Notes: generated by a model not told the origin, from the sequence alone. A stretch of 64,000 bases of DNA from Cristatella mucedo (GCA_009760855.2 WPIO01000023.1:3938501-4002500); one strand, 5' to 3'; shown: positions 30,926-44,932, counted from the first letter of the stretch. Translations and numbers: made by a program.

Positions 30926-31436
30926 AAAAATTAGGTGATCATGTTAGCCAATGAAACAGTTCATAGCTATTTAGGTTAACCAAATTAAAATCCGCTGCGA
31001 AGAGACTCAAGGGGGATTTCATTTTACTACCAGTCACGCTTGGGCTTTTAATTTGCATCCCATGCAAGTGAGATTTATTCGGCGAGTCTTTGACCAGCAT
31101 TTTGGACGATCCAGTTGTAAAAAGCGGAATGGTAGTATTTTTGAGTTTTAGTCTCCAAAAAGTTAATGCAGACGCTCAGGAAGCAAAGGGGGCGCAGTGT
31201 ATGTGCGGTATATTTAAACTGTGTCTAATCTACGCGAACGGCACTCTCGAACAATTTCCAAAATATTTATTGGCATTGTAAAAAAATGCCGACCTCAGCT
31301 GCGAGAAAGACGTAGTTGTTAAACGGCCCTTTTTGAACCGGGCAGCTGACGTCCATTTTCCGAGACTGTGGCAGCGCTTGGAGCCATCGTGATAGTGCCG
31401 ATCAAAATTCTTCGATGATTAATATATCTATGGGAA

Positions 31437-32190
31437 TAAAACATTTGTACAGAACCCTCCTAAGAGAACTAAATCTCCTTATAGGCGCGTAAAATATGGC
31501 GGAAAGGAAGTAAGTACGTTGGTTAGTGATAAAATGCACAGTGTCAACACGTAAAAGCACTCTGAGCACAATTCACACGGACAGAGCACATGCTTCGAAG
31601 AACAGGTGGTTTAGCCTCCTTTTAAATGTCAAAAAGGAGCAAGAGAATGGATGAAACTAGAAGCGAGTGTCAGAAACCTGAATCGATATGCTGAGTGCAG
31701 GTCAGTGAGAAGTGGCGCGATGCGGCCATTGCGACGTTCGCGCCAGGCATGTCTGGCTACTGCAGCAGCAGAGTGCCCCGCCAATCGTCTTGCTGCCCAC
31801 GTCGGAACACCTGCGCGTAGTGACTCGCAGAAGTCCACAGACGGAATGCCACAAACGTTGAGGACCAGCTTGGCAGCTGTGGTATCTTCGTCTAAGCAGG
31901 TCTGAGAGTCTGAAATTTTTGCAACGCTTAAGTCGCTGAAAGTATGAAGACTTGACTGTGGAGATAATGTGGTCTTCTAGTGAAAGGTCATATCGGCGCG
32001 ATATACCCAGATACTATAATTATCGCGTGCAGACGCGACAGAATGTACAAGTATGCTGGCCTCGCCAATTTTTGGAGGTTAGGGTCTCTGATTATTTATA
32101 AGTAACAATAGATTTTCTGTCACTAGAAAGTTGATTTTACTCAATTAGAGAAAATTTGCTTCCATCCAAGTTCGAAGGCTGTACGTGTCT
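31437..32190 (-). mobile_element. Old LINE 3' portion (CR1/L2-like)
   Basis: Reversed 3' tail (ctcctaagagaactaaatct), 3' UTR, then antisense remnants of HITPLLADLH..., ...SRLDFC..., the SLDDHIS region and KLNDDKTNLL. More diverged and gapped than the other copies. Confidence 0.7.
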
Positions 32191-32730
32191 CGCTACTTGC
32201 TCCTCAAGCTGCAGCTGCCTCTGCAAGCAAGGAGAACTCTGATTTTAAGATTAATACCGACGAGAAATTAATGAGATACAAACGAGGATTAATTTAGGGC
32301 AATCTTTTAAATAAAAATAAATCAAATATGCATCCATTTTAAATTCGCAGTGTCAGACTTACCGTCGGTTTGGAAGCCGCCTGGCTACTCTGACAAAAGC
32401 GTACAAGTGCAATACCAGCATGTCCGTAAAAAATAGATTGCGGTAAGAGTTTTAAGGACGACGAGTTGTTGTCGCACGGTCATATTTTTTCTAATAGCTT
32501 CACTGTGAGGGGGGCCGCATGAAGGCTGCGTGCGTGGCTTTGCTGTGGCTTGTGCGTGGCTGTCACGTAAAGGAGTGAGAAAAGTCTCAAGACTCAAGAT
32601 AGACTCAAGTCAAACTTCTGAAATCTTATAATTAGTGACACAATCGACTACTCGGGGTTTCAGACATCGCGCGCAAGTCTCAGGTGCAGCCACAGGTCTG
32701 CTCCACGAAGAACAGTCATTTGTGGTCATT

Positions 32731-32791
<61 letters not shown>

Positions 32792-33610
32792 GTCTCTCTC
32801 TGTCTCTCTCTGTCTCTCTCTCCGTCTCTCTCTACTCCGTCTTTTGTTGAATAGCGTTTGAGTTGCAGCGTCGCGTCAAGTAGTCATCCCGAGTTTCAGC
32901 AAATGCAGCTTACTGCTAGCCGGTGGCTCGATGAACGCGCGCTTCTCACAACGAGACTCAAACCAGTGAAAGCTTTGCCTATGTGTATCGTCTCCACGGT
33001 GTCAACATTATCGTTATCGTAGGAAATTGTCTTAGATAACGAGCGGTAATTGCCGCGAAATTACTGGGCAGACCAAGCTTCTTTAGAAGGCCCTGCCAAA
33101 GGGCCAAAGGTATTGTTCTTCAGCTGTGAACCATTTAGGAAGACCCCTGGGATCAATATCGTTCTCCTCCTCTGTTGCTTTATGCACCGAGGGTCTGGCA
33201 ACACTGCGTTAACGCGGCTGTTTCATTCATAGTTGCGTTGTTGTCAAACGCTATACAAATCAAGCTTTTTATTTTAGCGAACACAAGTACTTGAAGTTGT
33301 CAGGTCACTACACTTGTATATATCTCAGAGTGGTCTTTTCCTTGGCAAGTTTCTTGACACTGGTTTTAGAGCGGCCTTTGTTGATTTCAAACTCAGGGGT
33401 CTTGACAGTTTCATTCAACCAGTTTTTGCAAGGAATGATCTAATCTTAGCCGTTATGAGTGGACTGTTATGAGATGATTTCTCTCATAAGACTACTCATT
33501 GTGGCTCAAAAATTAAAATGGCGGCATACTTTCCTCGCTGGTTACGATTTCACATTAACTTAGCCAGAGGCACTGAAAGCTCGCAAGATTTTCTATCGTT
33601 GTCTATCCAG
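32191..33610. other. Intergenic, with (CT)n at 32731-32836
   Basis: Apart from the interrupted (CT)n tract, nothing was recognised. Confidence 0.45.
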
Positions 33611-36300
33611 AATAATAATAATAATAATATTGCACTTGATAAAGCGCCCTCAGAGAACTTAATCTCTTTCTAGGCGCTTTACATTTGCTGCAAAGTGATA
33701 CGCAATAGAATAGTAAGCAAAATCATGCTTGAAAAACAAACAAAATGAATAACATGGTTAGGGGTTACATGCACAGGGTCAGCATGCAAATGTGGTTAGT
33801 GGCAGCATGAACAGTGTCAGCACGCATAAGCACATCGAGGACGAATCACAAGGACCCTCTAAATGCTGTCCTAAATAGGTATGTTTTTAAGTTTCTTTTA
33901 AATGTGGTCAGGTCAGGGGATGTTCTGATGCAGGTCGGGAGGGAGTTCCAGGCTGTGGGAGCATACGAGCTAAATGCACGGTCTCCAAAGGATTTAAGGT
34001 TTGTACGAGGTATTTCTAGACTGTTGGATTCCGAAAAGCAAGTGGTACGATGCTTTGCCTGATGGGGTAGTATCTCTGAAAGATAGGCTGGAGCCATAGA
34101 ATGAAGAGACCTAAAAGTGAGCGACAAAACCTTGAAGTCAATCCGTTGCTTGACTGGTAGCCAGTGCAGGTCGGCGAGAAGTGGAGTAATGTGGCAACTG
34201 CGATGCTCACGACAGACAAGCCTAGCTGCAGAGTTTTGCACCAGCTGCAATCGCCTGATCGCACATGCTGGTAGGCCAGTAAGCAGTGAGTTGCAGAAGT
34301 CGAGACGAGATGTCACGAATGCATGGACCAACTTGGACGTGGTATCCTTATCTAAACAAGCCCTAATTTTAGCAATGTTATGAAGCTGAAAATAGGCTGA
34401 TTTGACTGTGGAGCTGATGTGGTCGTCTAACGAGAGGTCGCTTTGGAATATGACACCTAGATTTCGAGCTGATGCAACTGGAGATATGCTGGCAGAGCCA
34501 ATTTTGAAAGTCAGCCTTTCCAATTTCTGAATAACACTAGGTTTGCCATAACTAGTAAGTTAGTTTTATCATCGTTTAGTTTTAGAAAATTTGCTGCCAT
34601 CCATGATCGGATGTCATCAATGCATGCAGCAAGTGAGTTGAGAGAATTTGAGGTGCTCGAAGGCTGGGAGGGATCAAAGCAAAGGTACAACTGAGTGTCA
34701 TCCGCATAGAAGTGAAAGCCTAGATTGTGCTTGGCAATCACATCAGCGAGAGGGAGAGTATAAACGGTGAAAAGGACCGGACCTAGCACAAAGCCCTGAG
34801 GTACTCCATATTTTAGTGGTACTTCAGATGATCTTTGTCCATTCACGTCAACACTCTGGAGTCTCCCACTGAGATAGGACCTGAACCACTGCAGAGCAGT
34901 GCCAGTGATGCCCAGGCGAGATGAGAGGCGCTCTAGAAGTACTTTGTGATCGATGGTATCAAAAGCTGCCGAAAGATCGAGCAAAAGAAGAAGAGACACT
35001 ACCCATGTCTGCATTCCTAAGTAGGTCGTTGTATACCCGAAACAATGCTGACTCTGTGGAGTGATTAGCTCTAAAGCCAGACTGGAACTTACTAGCAAGG
35101 TGTGAGGTTTCGATATACGAGTTCAGCTGGTCTGCCACGACCCGTTCCAGTGTCTTTGATAGGAATGGTAGAAGGGAGACTGGGCGGTAGTTGCTTAAGT
35201 TCTCTTGGTCTAGTGTAGCTTTCTTGAGAAGTGGCCTGACTACAGCTTTTTTGAAAGGTGCTGGGACCTGACCTGAGGCTAATGACATATTAATGATGTT
35301 GGTTATGCATGGCAGCAGCAGATCAATGCAACGTAGGAGCAGGACAGTGGGAATAGGGTCCAGTGGACTTGTTGTCTTCTTTGATTGAGATACGAGCTTT
35401 AGGACTACATCACTAGTGACCTGTTTAAATGCAGACATTGAGGCGCAGCCAGGAACCGAGGAACAGCATTCTAGTGGGAAGGTTGTCATCGCAGGGATGG
35501 ATTCCCTGATTTTGTCTATCTTCTGCACAAAGAATCGAGAGAAGCGATCGGCTAGATCATCACAAGGATCATCAGGTAAGGAGCTAACCTGGGAACGGTT
35601 GAGGAGATGGTTTATTGTCGACATCAGCATTTTTGGATTGTGCATCTGTGATTCAACAATGCTTCTATAGAAGCTAGACTTAGCCTTTGCTAGGATCGAT
35701 TGGTACGACCTACAGTAGTCTTCATATGCCTGTCGATGGACAGTTAGTCCAGATCTTTTGTATGCCTTTTCAAGCTTTCGTTTAGTAGACTTGGCTAGTT
35801 TAATGTCTGTGGTAAACCATAGGCCGTCTGGGCGGGGGGGGGGCCCCCGCACAGTGCGCTTTGTCAAAGGTGCAAACTCGTCGAGCGTGTCAGCTAGTGT
35901 CGTATTGTAGCAATCTACCAGTGATGACAGATCGGAGGGAGGACTGAGCAGCAAAGATGAAGCAGATATGCTCGCACGGACAGCATCGATGTCAAGGGTC
36001 TTGAGGTTTCGCGATTCACAGGTTATTTTAGAGGAGAATGTGGGCACACACTGTAGATTGAATGAGATCTGCATGTGGTCAGATAAGCAGGATTTGGTGA
36101 TAACTGGTGATGACAAAGTGCAGTTATATGAGAAAATTTGGTCGAGTGTGTGACCCTTGATGTGGGTAGGGCCATGCACATGAGTCACAAGAGATAATGA
36201 GTCTGTCAATGTACGAAATTCGGTGCTGAAAGCGTCAGATAAGTTATCAAAGTGAACGTTGAAGTCACCCATAACGAGGAAGGATCGATTAATACGAAGA
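33611..36300 (-). mobile_element. CR1/L2-like LINE, 5'-truncated, longest copy in the window
   Basis: A non-LTR retrotransposon copying through target-primed reverse transcription. From its 5' side (about 36300) it reads the C-terminal endonuclease motifs VMGDFNVHFDN, HIKGHTLDQI and SDHMQISF. Then follow the linker and RT: KKATLDQENLSNYRPVSLLP, KFQSGFRANHSTESAL, DLSAAFDTIDH, YGVPQGFVLGPVLFT and the catalytic YADDTQLY. The C-terminal region has SFGDRAFSSYAPTAWNSLP. Two frame changes (about 35.0-35.1 kb and about 34.52 kb) split the gene into open stretches of 437, 195 and 225 codons, so it is dead. The 5' half of the endonuclease and any ORF1 are missing. The 3' UTR ends in the shared tail and (ATT)n at 33611-33630. 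Confidence 0.93.
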
Positions 36301-38324
36301 ATACAAGCTCAGATATATATGCTCATCTTATTAGTCAGATTTTTCAGACACATGGCAGTTCTTCTGACAGCTGCTCCTACCTCAAAGCGAACGACACGGT
36401 TACTAGGATTTGACAAGTGCGCGTGCAGAGATGAGGCTGTAGTTGCCATTTGAAAATTCGGACGGTCTCGGTGCTTTCCGGAAATATCGCCGTCAAGGAC
36501 CTCCTCAGAAAAATTCACCTGTCTCTGACTGATGGTCTCCACAGTCAAGGTTGGCTTTCTAGGTCTTTGACTTTGATTACAACTCTCACCGGGTAAGCTT
36601 GAAATTAATATAACAGCAGGGCTGTAACAGCTGCCCCACTACTGCTGTTCTTGCTGCGTTGTGCTGTCGAGTTTCTCATGTGACTTAAAGTACCCTCAGG
36701 AAGTCTCCTTAAAGAATCTGCTACATCTGAACTTTTGGGGAAGGTTTTCAGTCGATTGTCTACTATGTCGGCTATTAAGTTAGCCGCACGAAGACGCCGC
36801 ATTCCGATCTGCTATTCCTGATTTGGCGCAGGTATGAGACGATTACGGCCGTTTTACTTTGCATCGCGAGCTCACTAGGAATTCGCGTCGGTGCAATATA
36901 GAGCTCGACCCTTTTCTTCTTAGCCAACTCCCGTACCCAAATCGTAGCCAACTCAGATCGAACTTAAAGGACACTAAGCGTATCCAAATCAGCTCGACTC
37001 CGGAGCCGATCGTGCACTGCATCGGCGTCAATGATTCAAAGTGAGCCCCGCCATGCTCCGAACGTCTCCAGGTGACCTTTTTCCCGTTTTGCCGTTCGCC
37101 TTAAACGTTTCCGTTTCCACTGTCCTTCGAAAACTTCAAGATGACTACGGGCCCTCCTCTGCCGCGCGTTGGGTGAAGCAGATGCGCCTCCGCCGTCGAA
37201 GCCTCGTACTCTTGCAGGCTACTAGCTTGGCAAGGAGCACTTGCCCACGAGAAGGAATTCTGGGAAGCATGGCCGTCAGGCGTCAGGGAGCAGTCTGCGA
37301 TGAAGCTTCCGGTCCTTTCTGACGGTCGGCCATGCTGGGCTGGTGAGATGTGCGTATGAAGAGCCAGCCAGAGATTCTAAATACTGGCACGAAATCAGCA
37401 GTACGCCTAGCAGCAGTGGCAGCAAACTGGCTTCGTGAAAGCACGACTTAGAAGGACCGCCGGCGAACTTTGAATGAACTTACTGGGTAATCAAATTTGC
37501 AGCAGGTTGAATCTGTCGCTGGCTTAGAAAACAAGTCATGACAAGGAAACAGAATCTGAGCGGTCCCTAATACTGTCACCATCAAAGGAAAAAAATGCGC
37601 TCTCGATGCACAAAAGTGCATCCATTTATTGTTTTCAGCTTATATGCCATTCGGTTTACGAACTACTACACCAGCGCACCAACGTAATTGCTACTACTTT
37701 TTGAAGCGACAGACAAAGCATGTTCGTGCATAAAAGGTGTTGGTTCTATTCTATGGGCAGCGTTGCTTCCATAGCGTTCGTACTGAACTTACTCAAGTTG
37801 AAAGCGCTCGTCAGTAGATTCAAGTTATTTAATTCCATTCACCAGAGCTTCCTCTGGTTCGTGGCTTTGTTTTAGTGCCTTAGAATATCAACTAAATTGC
37901 TACCTCAATGAATCAAAGGGATAGCAAACAACAGCTATCGGCGTGTACAATATAACTACAAACGCTATCGGCATGCGTTTATAAGCAGAGGACGGGTAGC
38001 GGATTTTTAGCTTTGACGCCCACACACGAATGCAGAGTGAAAGAAAACGGACTCTCTGATGACTCGCTGTGATTGTTCTCCGTAACCCGAAAGCAAATAA
38101 CGATAATAATCAAACAACATTTTTCCTTTCAAGTTGTTGCAGTTCAATGTTTAAATGCGATTAGCTACAAGTGTGTACGCTGAAGCGCTAGGGTGCTCGT
38201 CTATATTAGTGCTAAGAGCGAGAAAGTATAACTTAGCTGAACTGAACTGAATGAGTGACAGCTCGTCTACCAATTCGCGTTGGATGACTGCAGGGCACTT
38301 AGCGAAAAAAAAATCAAAGTAGAT
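36301..38324. other. Intergenic, nothing recognised
   Basis: Open frames at 36309-36548, 36605-36802 and 37041-37322 show no recognisable family. Confidence 0.4.
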
Positions 38325-38500
38325 GTTTGGGGATTAGAAAGCCTTGTTTATACGAGGCAGAAGCGCCGTAGCGGCTATCATTCCCTTTCATTTCCCTTTC
38401 AGCCGAATAGAGAATCACTTCCTGCTGCAGGATTCAAACCCGAGACCCGAGAGGTGGTGAAATGAGCCCCTTACCCCGACGCTATGACCCCTCAACCATA
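38325..38500 (-). mobile_element. SINE family A, diverged
   Basis: tatacgaggcagaagcgccg, tagcggctatcattcc and gctgcaggattcaaacccga (reversed B box) in the family A order, with a small internal duplication of ttcatttccctttc. Confidence 0.6.
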
Positions 38501-39116
38501 AAGATGACCATCCGAAAGTATGATCCGCATGGAGATACACATCTGCTAAAGGGCACGCGAGATGTTTGACGTAAGTTTTTTGGCGCCTTCAGTTCAAACT
38601 CTTAGCGGCTCATACCTGCATGTGGATGCGATGCCTGAAGCTGGCATTGATTTATGCACTGGTATTTACTTAAACTTGATGCATAAGCAGCTCTATTGAC
38701 AGATTTCACTTTCAATTTCACTTTAGGTTTGCGCGGTTGGGTTCCACTCCCCGTCTGCGTTCAGATCTGGTCAATCGTGGCTTCGCACCACTATGACGTT
38801 TTACAGCTACAACTCTTTAGAATACTAATATTTTATGCCGCTATTCATTTCTAGTTATCCGCTAGTTTAAAAAAATTAAGCCTCTTATTCATTACTTGCC
38901 TGTAAATAATTAAAGCTCACGTTCGTTAGTGAGTCTCTATGGCAAGGCTTGCGAAAAGCATATAGCTTTTTAAGAGCAGCAGCTGATTTGTCGGAAAAGG
39001 GGGGGCTAACCCTCGATCTCGAAATGACTTTACACAAGTTCGACGCCTTACACGGAGACCATTTGACCCTTTAGCGCACTAAACTCTCACCCTTCTCTCT
39101 CTCTCTCTCTCTCCCT

Positions 39117-39177
<61 letters not shown>

Positions 39178-39970
39178 GCTATTGAATGCTAACTTATTTT
39201 TGCGTCAGTGGCTACCGATGTAGTTACTAACTGCAAGTATTGACCGAAACGGTCACACAGCCAGGTATAAAAAAGTGCTTCGGGGGGGGAGGCAAAGTAG
39301 AGATGAAACCTCATACAACTAGCTGTGATGCAGCTGACACCGCATCTGCTGGCCAATGGTTCAACGCTTAACTAAAAATTAATTCATCCCTCTTGGTTTC
39401 CCAAATTTTGTAAGTGGCATAGGTGTCAGCTTGGGTGTCGAAAGTCGCGGCCTGCGTCACTCGACCGCAGAGGCCGACTGCGGGCTTACCTCTTTCCTCC
39501 TTATCGAATCGCCCACAGACGTGCTGAGATAGAGCTCGAATATCGGATCCCATTACGCTGTTAGTTCAACCCCATACATACCGTACCGTTTGCAAGCTAA
39601 ACCTGCCAGGTTAGGGCAGTTGTTTGAGACTATTACCAGTGCTGTGTTACAATCATTTGGCGACAGGTTTTCCATAACCAAAGGCACATATCGTGCAGAA
39701 AAATATCTGAAGTTATGACGAGGCAGTTGACTATCTGCCGTCGTCTAACTTCGATTTGGCCTTCTTCTTCGGCCTTTGTAATATACCTAAGAGCTAGACG
39801 TTACGTACATGGGCTTGTTCCTCAGCTACGTTCGATCTTGGCATTCGGCTCATAACCAGATCACATCGCACGTTGAAGGTGTACGAATACGTTTTAGCAT
39901 CTCCTGCGGTAAAGAGCTGTTAAACATAGCGCCCTACCGGCTGCTGCCGGGCTCTAGCATCGTCGTCATC
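38501..39970. other. Intergenic, with (CT)n at 39092-39178
   Basis: No feature other than the interrupted (CT)n tract. Confidence 0.4.
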
Positions 39971-39974
39971 GAAT

Positions 39975-40465
39975 GCTAATGGAACTAGCGCCTTGAAGCA
40001 CCTCTCAAAGCCATCTGTCGTGAGCGTAGCAATTGCCACATCACACCACTTCCCGCCGACCTGCACTGGTTCACAGTCAAGCAGTGCATCGACTTCAAGG
40101 TTTCGTCACTTACTTTTACGTCACTTCATTCTCGGGCTCCAGCCTACCCATCAGAATTACTCCCTCACTACGCGAAGAATCGTAAAACCCGTTGTTCTGA
40201 CTCGAATCGTTCAGCCACACCTCGTACGAACCTCAAAACCGCTGACGACCGTGCCTTTAGTTCGTATGCTTCAAAGCCTGGAACTCACTACCGACGTACG
40301 TCACAACGTTCCCAGACATGACGAAATTTTAAAAAAAGCTTACAAAGCACCTTTTTATAACAGCATTTGGTGGATCTTTGTTACTAGTCATGCGTGTGCA
40401 TGTATTTGCTTACATGCCTTAGAGATTCAGTTATCTTAGGGCGCTATGCAATTAGGTGATGTTAT
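39975..40465 (+). mobile_element. LINE 3' fragment, frame-broken
   Basis: Matches the stretch from ...CREHRSCHITPLL to the 3' UTR and tail (gattcagttatcttagggcg). Many indels. Confidence 0.8.
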
Positions 40466-41206
40466 AAATTAAAACCTTTTGATGATCGGGCCTTCAGTTC
40501 GTAAGCACTGAAAAGCTGGACCTCGCTCTTCTACCAACCACAGTGAAGTCTCTGAAATTCTAAACTGGAGACGCGCCTACTTCGCTCAGCTTTCCCTGCG
40601 CCCCCCAGTGAACTTGTCTTTTTTGCTCTAGTGTGCTTTTCGTACTAACCGGTGCATTATTCCCTCCTTCGTGTTACTAATCACGGGTCCTACCAACCGG
40701 CGCCCGGGAGTGTCGTTCAGCTTTCAGCGTTTTGATTGGTAGTCTAGAACGATACCTTGCTTCTCATTAAATCTTAGTTATTGCTTTTCTTGCAGTGAAA
40801 TACAAATCGCCTGGATAGAGAGAGATTCGATTTTCTAAGGAGGCTAGGAAATAATTGATTATTATTATTATCATCGTTATTATACAATTACGCAAGTATT
40901 AGGGTGCCCGCTAGCGACACAGTGCCGGCTGGCTCAGCTGCTCTCTCGGCTCGGCTGCGGTGCTGACATTCGTAGACTCAGCAAGGCTCGGCCACGCCTC
41001 GCCACGTCTCTTGCAGCCCCTCCGAAGGAGTGCGGAGGAGCCGTTTAGAAAAACTCGACGATCGAGCCCTCGGTATACGGTACGGTACGGATCTATACGG
41101 TAGGTCCGCGCTCCAGTCCCCCTTCGCTCTCTATTCGTTAGCAGCTCCGTTTTATGACCCACTCTCACTGCAACTTAAGTGAGCGTCAGCTGATCCAGCC
41201 GATCCT
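40466..41206. other. Intergenic with a LINE/SINE tail scrap
   Basis: A scrap at about 40807-40885 (cgcctggatagagagagatt, then (ATT)n) is the only recognisable item. Confidence 0.4.
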
Positions 41207-41360
41207 CATCTATATATAGCGACAAAAGAGCTTCCTGACTATCACCGCCGCCCCACCACCACTCCCCCCCCCCCGCTTGCAGCAGGCCACAATAACGGTT
41301 TGTTTGCTGAGGACTCGAATAGACGTTCTGGGTCAAGCGGTTCGAGCACCTTAGACCTAG
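41207..41360 (-). mobile_element. SINE family A, degraded
   Basis: tatagcgacaaaagagcttc, ctgactatcaccgccgcccc and a reversed B-box-like ggactcgaatagac. Interrupted by a C-rich run. Confidence 0.5.
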
Positions 41361-42849
41361 GCCAAGACCCAGAGGCATCTGACCTTATGTCAATTGCCCC
41401 AGAACGACGCTGGAATGTCCGCTAACGCCGGTGCAAGCTAATGGAGGTTGTTAACTTTGCACCTCGGACTGCGTCTGAGCCGCCGCCGGCGAGCCTGCCT
41501 CGAGGAGGCTCCATTTGCCGCCACGAGCCTCGAACTCGTAGCGGAGCCGGGCACTCGTAGCTGACTCACAGGGAGCCCAAGGAGTGCACGCACAAGCATT
41601 CGCATCTCCGGCTTGAAGCAGCGCTGACTTGCAGGCACGCGATCGATCGCAGACCGTCAGATAGGGACTCGACTAAGCTCTTTAGTGCCGCGGAAGTGAT
41701 CGCTTTCGCTCGTTGCGGCTGATAGAAAGAGGCTCTCGTAGGTTGGGTGCGCAACGCTCCTTTTCCCGCTGGATGAATTTCAGGAAGAAGATCGAGGGCC
41801 TCGTCAGTTATCGAACGGTCGACTCGATCGACTCGATCGTTCTCGCTCAGCGAGCGGAGCTCGAGCCTACTCTAGTGGCTGCCGTCGAAAAATTACCCGC
41901 CGAACGGCCGATCGGAGAAGGCCTTCGGTTAGGCTGACGTAGCATGCAATATTTGCAACTGAAGGCCGCGGTAGGCGTCGTGAGGTCGTGCCCCCTCCCC
42001 CCCCCGGCGCTCTGCATACGAAGCAGTAGACAAGCGATACCGCATGTGCTGGTGCGGTTCGGTTGAATTGCTCGACAGCGGTGGTGGCGTTCGGGCGGAG
42101 AGAGCCTTCAGCGGTGCGCAGGAGCTGTTTTCCAGCTGTCGACGGAGTGCCGTGGTAAATCAATCCTGACTCACTAAGCCTGACTGCTCGAGTGTTACCG
42201 CACGACCAATGCAGCCTTTGATGGATCCAGCAAAGGAGGAGGTCTCGGTCGGAGCGCTAGCCGCGCCACTGCAGGCTACGTGCAGTCCGCGCCACGATCC
42301 CGAAGACGCCGGCAGCCTGGGCGAGTAAGGCGTCGCCCGCCCTCCACTCGCCCGCAAGCGACTCGGTCGCTCTTGAAGAGCTGCTCGATGCGATCAGGCG
42401 CGGCACGTCACGTGGTGTCGATCCCGTCGCCGAGTGCTCAAGGAGCTGCTTCGCATTGCCCGCGCCAGATCCAAATCCGTCAAGCCGAGCCCGCTCGCCG
42501 CCTCGACTGAGCCATTAATAGACATCAGAGGCCCATTGAAATGTCGGAATGCCTAGTCTAGTTTTAGTTTTGGGAAGCAGAGCCCCCTCCCCCCCCCCGC
42601 AAACGCGCCATTGCAGCAAATGCACTAGCCTCAGCGGCGTCGGGTAGCAGCAGTCTCGCGCCCAGCATCCAGAGGAGCTCTCGCTGGCGGGGCGCAGCGA
42701 GCCGACCTGCCCCGTCGCCAGTACCCATAGTCTGGCCGGCCCTCTCGGAGGCGAACTGCTCAGTGCGAACTGCGGGTTTTCAGTCCGGCTGCCTTCTTTT
42801 TGTCTCTGTCTGTCTGTCTCTGTATCTCTAAAAGAAAATAAATTTTTTT
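41361..42849. other. GC-rich intergenic DNA, no gene supported
   Basis: CpG-rich with many short open frames on both strands and no conserved motif. Could include an unrecognised noncoding or first exon. Confidence 0.35.
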
Positions 42850-42923
42850 AATGATAATACAATTGATATATTGCCCTCAGAGAAATCAATGGCTTTCTAG
42901 GCAATTAACATTTGCTGCAAAGG
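42850..42923 (-). mobile_element. LINE 3' terminus
   Basis: attgccctcagagaaatcaa, ctttctaggcaattaacatt and tgctgcaaagg, cut by the following (CT)n tract. Confidence 0.7.
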
Positions 42924-42983
<60 letters not shown>

Positions 42984-43085
42984 GTCTGTCTCCGTCTGCC
43001 TGTCTCTGTCTCCGTCTGTCTATCTGTCAGATTGTCCGTCTGTCTATCTGTCTGTCTCTATCTCTCTCTCTCTCTCTCTCTCTCG
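42924..43085. repeat. (CT)n / (CTGT)n microsatellite
   Basis: About 56 bases of pure CT, then CTGT/CCGT-rich units, then CT again. Confidence 0.95.
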
Positions 43086-44466
43086 TGAGATGGTGGGTGA
43101 CAGGAGATATGCTTATAGTTTGTCCCTTACTTTGTTTGAGCAACACACCAGTGAACCGATGGCCTACTCATCTCGAGCTCAGCGTTTTAGAGGCGAGTCT
43201 TTGCTTTGTCACCGCGTGCGCCGCAGCCTTTCTCAGCCGCCCCAACCAACTCCCGCGTCGGCCCTCGACGGCACCGGCGGCCGGGTCGCTCCCGCGGTAG
43301 GTGGGTGGTTCGTGCTGGCTCTTTCGTCGCGGAGGGATCTGGAAGCGATCTGGAAGCCGAATACAGCGAGTTCCTCGCCGCCGTGTGTCAGAGCCGCTGC
43401 CGGCGCAAAGATGCCGCCTTGCAGCGGCTGTACACAGTAGAAGCACTGGTCTTTGTGAGAATCTTCTTTCTAACTGCGAACTAAATATGCTGCCTCTGCT
43501 CTATCCGGTGGCTCGATGAAGACTTCACGTCGGACGCTGGCTGTCGGCGATAATTGCCAACGTTTTGCCGAAAAAACCAGCAGGCACGTACTTTTAGTGC
43601 CCGAGAAAAAATTCCTAGCGCTACGAAAATGCAGCCGAGTGGACTAGGCAGGCAGAATCCGACGGGTTGCTAGGGTGCTTCCTCATTTTGTTGACGGCGG
43701 CAACGACAATGTGGCAGCAGACGGGGGCTATTCGCCACCGGAAAAATGCAGACCCAGATTATCTCAGCCGGCTTTGACGATGGAATGCCGAAACTAGCTT
43801 TTCGCGTAGTACAGCTGGTAATCAAAATAATTCCTACTCGCAAAGGGGAACGGGCTAGCCCGTCACTTCAAAAAGCTGTCCTGGTGGGCCGACCGCCTCT
43901 TATAGAACGCTTATTTAACTCGTTTGCAGATATGGATTTGCATATTTAACATGGCATTCTACATTTAACAAAAAGTACTTTCAAGAATTGAGCAGAATGC
44001 ATCTCACCGTAAAGCGTGCTTCAAAAGGACTTCTAGAAGAATGTTGGTGATTATCCGGCACATTTAAAAATACACGCTGAAGATCTACTTGCTGCTTTCG
44101 GCCTCGGCTGCGTCTGCGCGAATTGTCCTTCGTGTGTCTGCTTGCCCTGAAATCGTGCACGTTTTTATGAGTGAACCACTTGCGTGCCTTCTTCTCAGTA
44201 TATCAAAAATGCCTTGGAGCGTGCTTCGGCGCTCGAAAGAGATTTCGTTCTCTCGGGCGCTACGCACAAGCTTTTCATTGTAAAAATTATTGCTATTAAT
44301 TTCTGAAGTGGCGGCCGTTCGTCATGCATCCGGTCGGACTCCGAACTACCATGCAACTGGCTAGCGACGACGACGACGACTTCGGAAGCCTCGGCAGGTA
44401 GGCAGCTTAAAGAATGTCCTAAAGTGCGCCGCCACTGAGCGATCGCTGACCGTTACAATCCTGCCA
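43086..44466. other. GC-rich then ordinary intergenic DNA
   Basis: One plus frame at about 43331-43440 (DLEAEYSEFLAAVCQSRC) looks slightly protein-like, but it has no good donor or family match. A LINE/SINE tail scrap lies at about 44205-44285. Confidence 0.3.
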
Positions 44467-44588
44467 ACTCTCTCTCTCTCTCTTTCTTTCTCTCTCTCTT
44501 TCTCCCTCTCTCTCTCTCTCTCTCGCTTTCTCTCTATCTTTCTTCCTTTCTCTTTCGCCCTCTCTCTTTCTCTCTCTTTCTCTCTCTT

Positions 44589-44629
<41 letters not shown>

Positions 44630-44698
44630 CTCTCTCTCTTCCTCTCTCTCGCTTTCTCTCTATCTTTCTTCCTTTCTCTTTCGCCCTCCCCCTTTCTC

Positions 44699-44729
<31 letters not shown>

Positions 44730-44932
44730 CTTTCTCTCTCTTTCTCTCTCTTTCTCTCTCTTTCTCTCTCTTTCTCTCTCTTTCTCTCTCTTTCTCCCTC
44801 TTTCTCTCTCTTTCTCTCTCTTTCTCTCTCTTTCTCTCTCTCTCTCTCTCTTTCTTTCTCTCTCTCTTTCTCCCCCTCTCTCTCTCTCGCTTTCTCTCTA
44901 TCTTTCTTCCTTTCTCTTTCGCCCTCTCTCTT

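Noticed and set aside
33846-36272. Long LINE frames as host genes
   Set aside because: Motifs (YADDTQLY, GDFNVHFDN) are those of a non-LTR retrotransposon, and the frames are broken and 5'-truncated.
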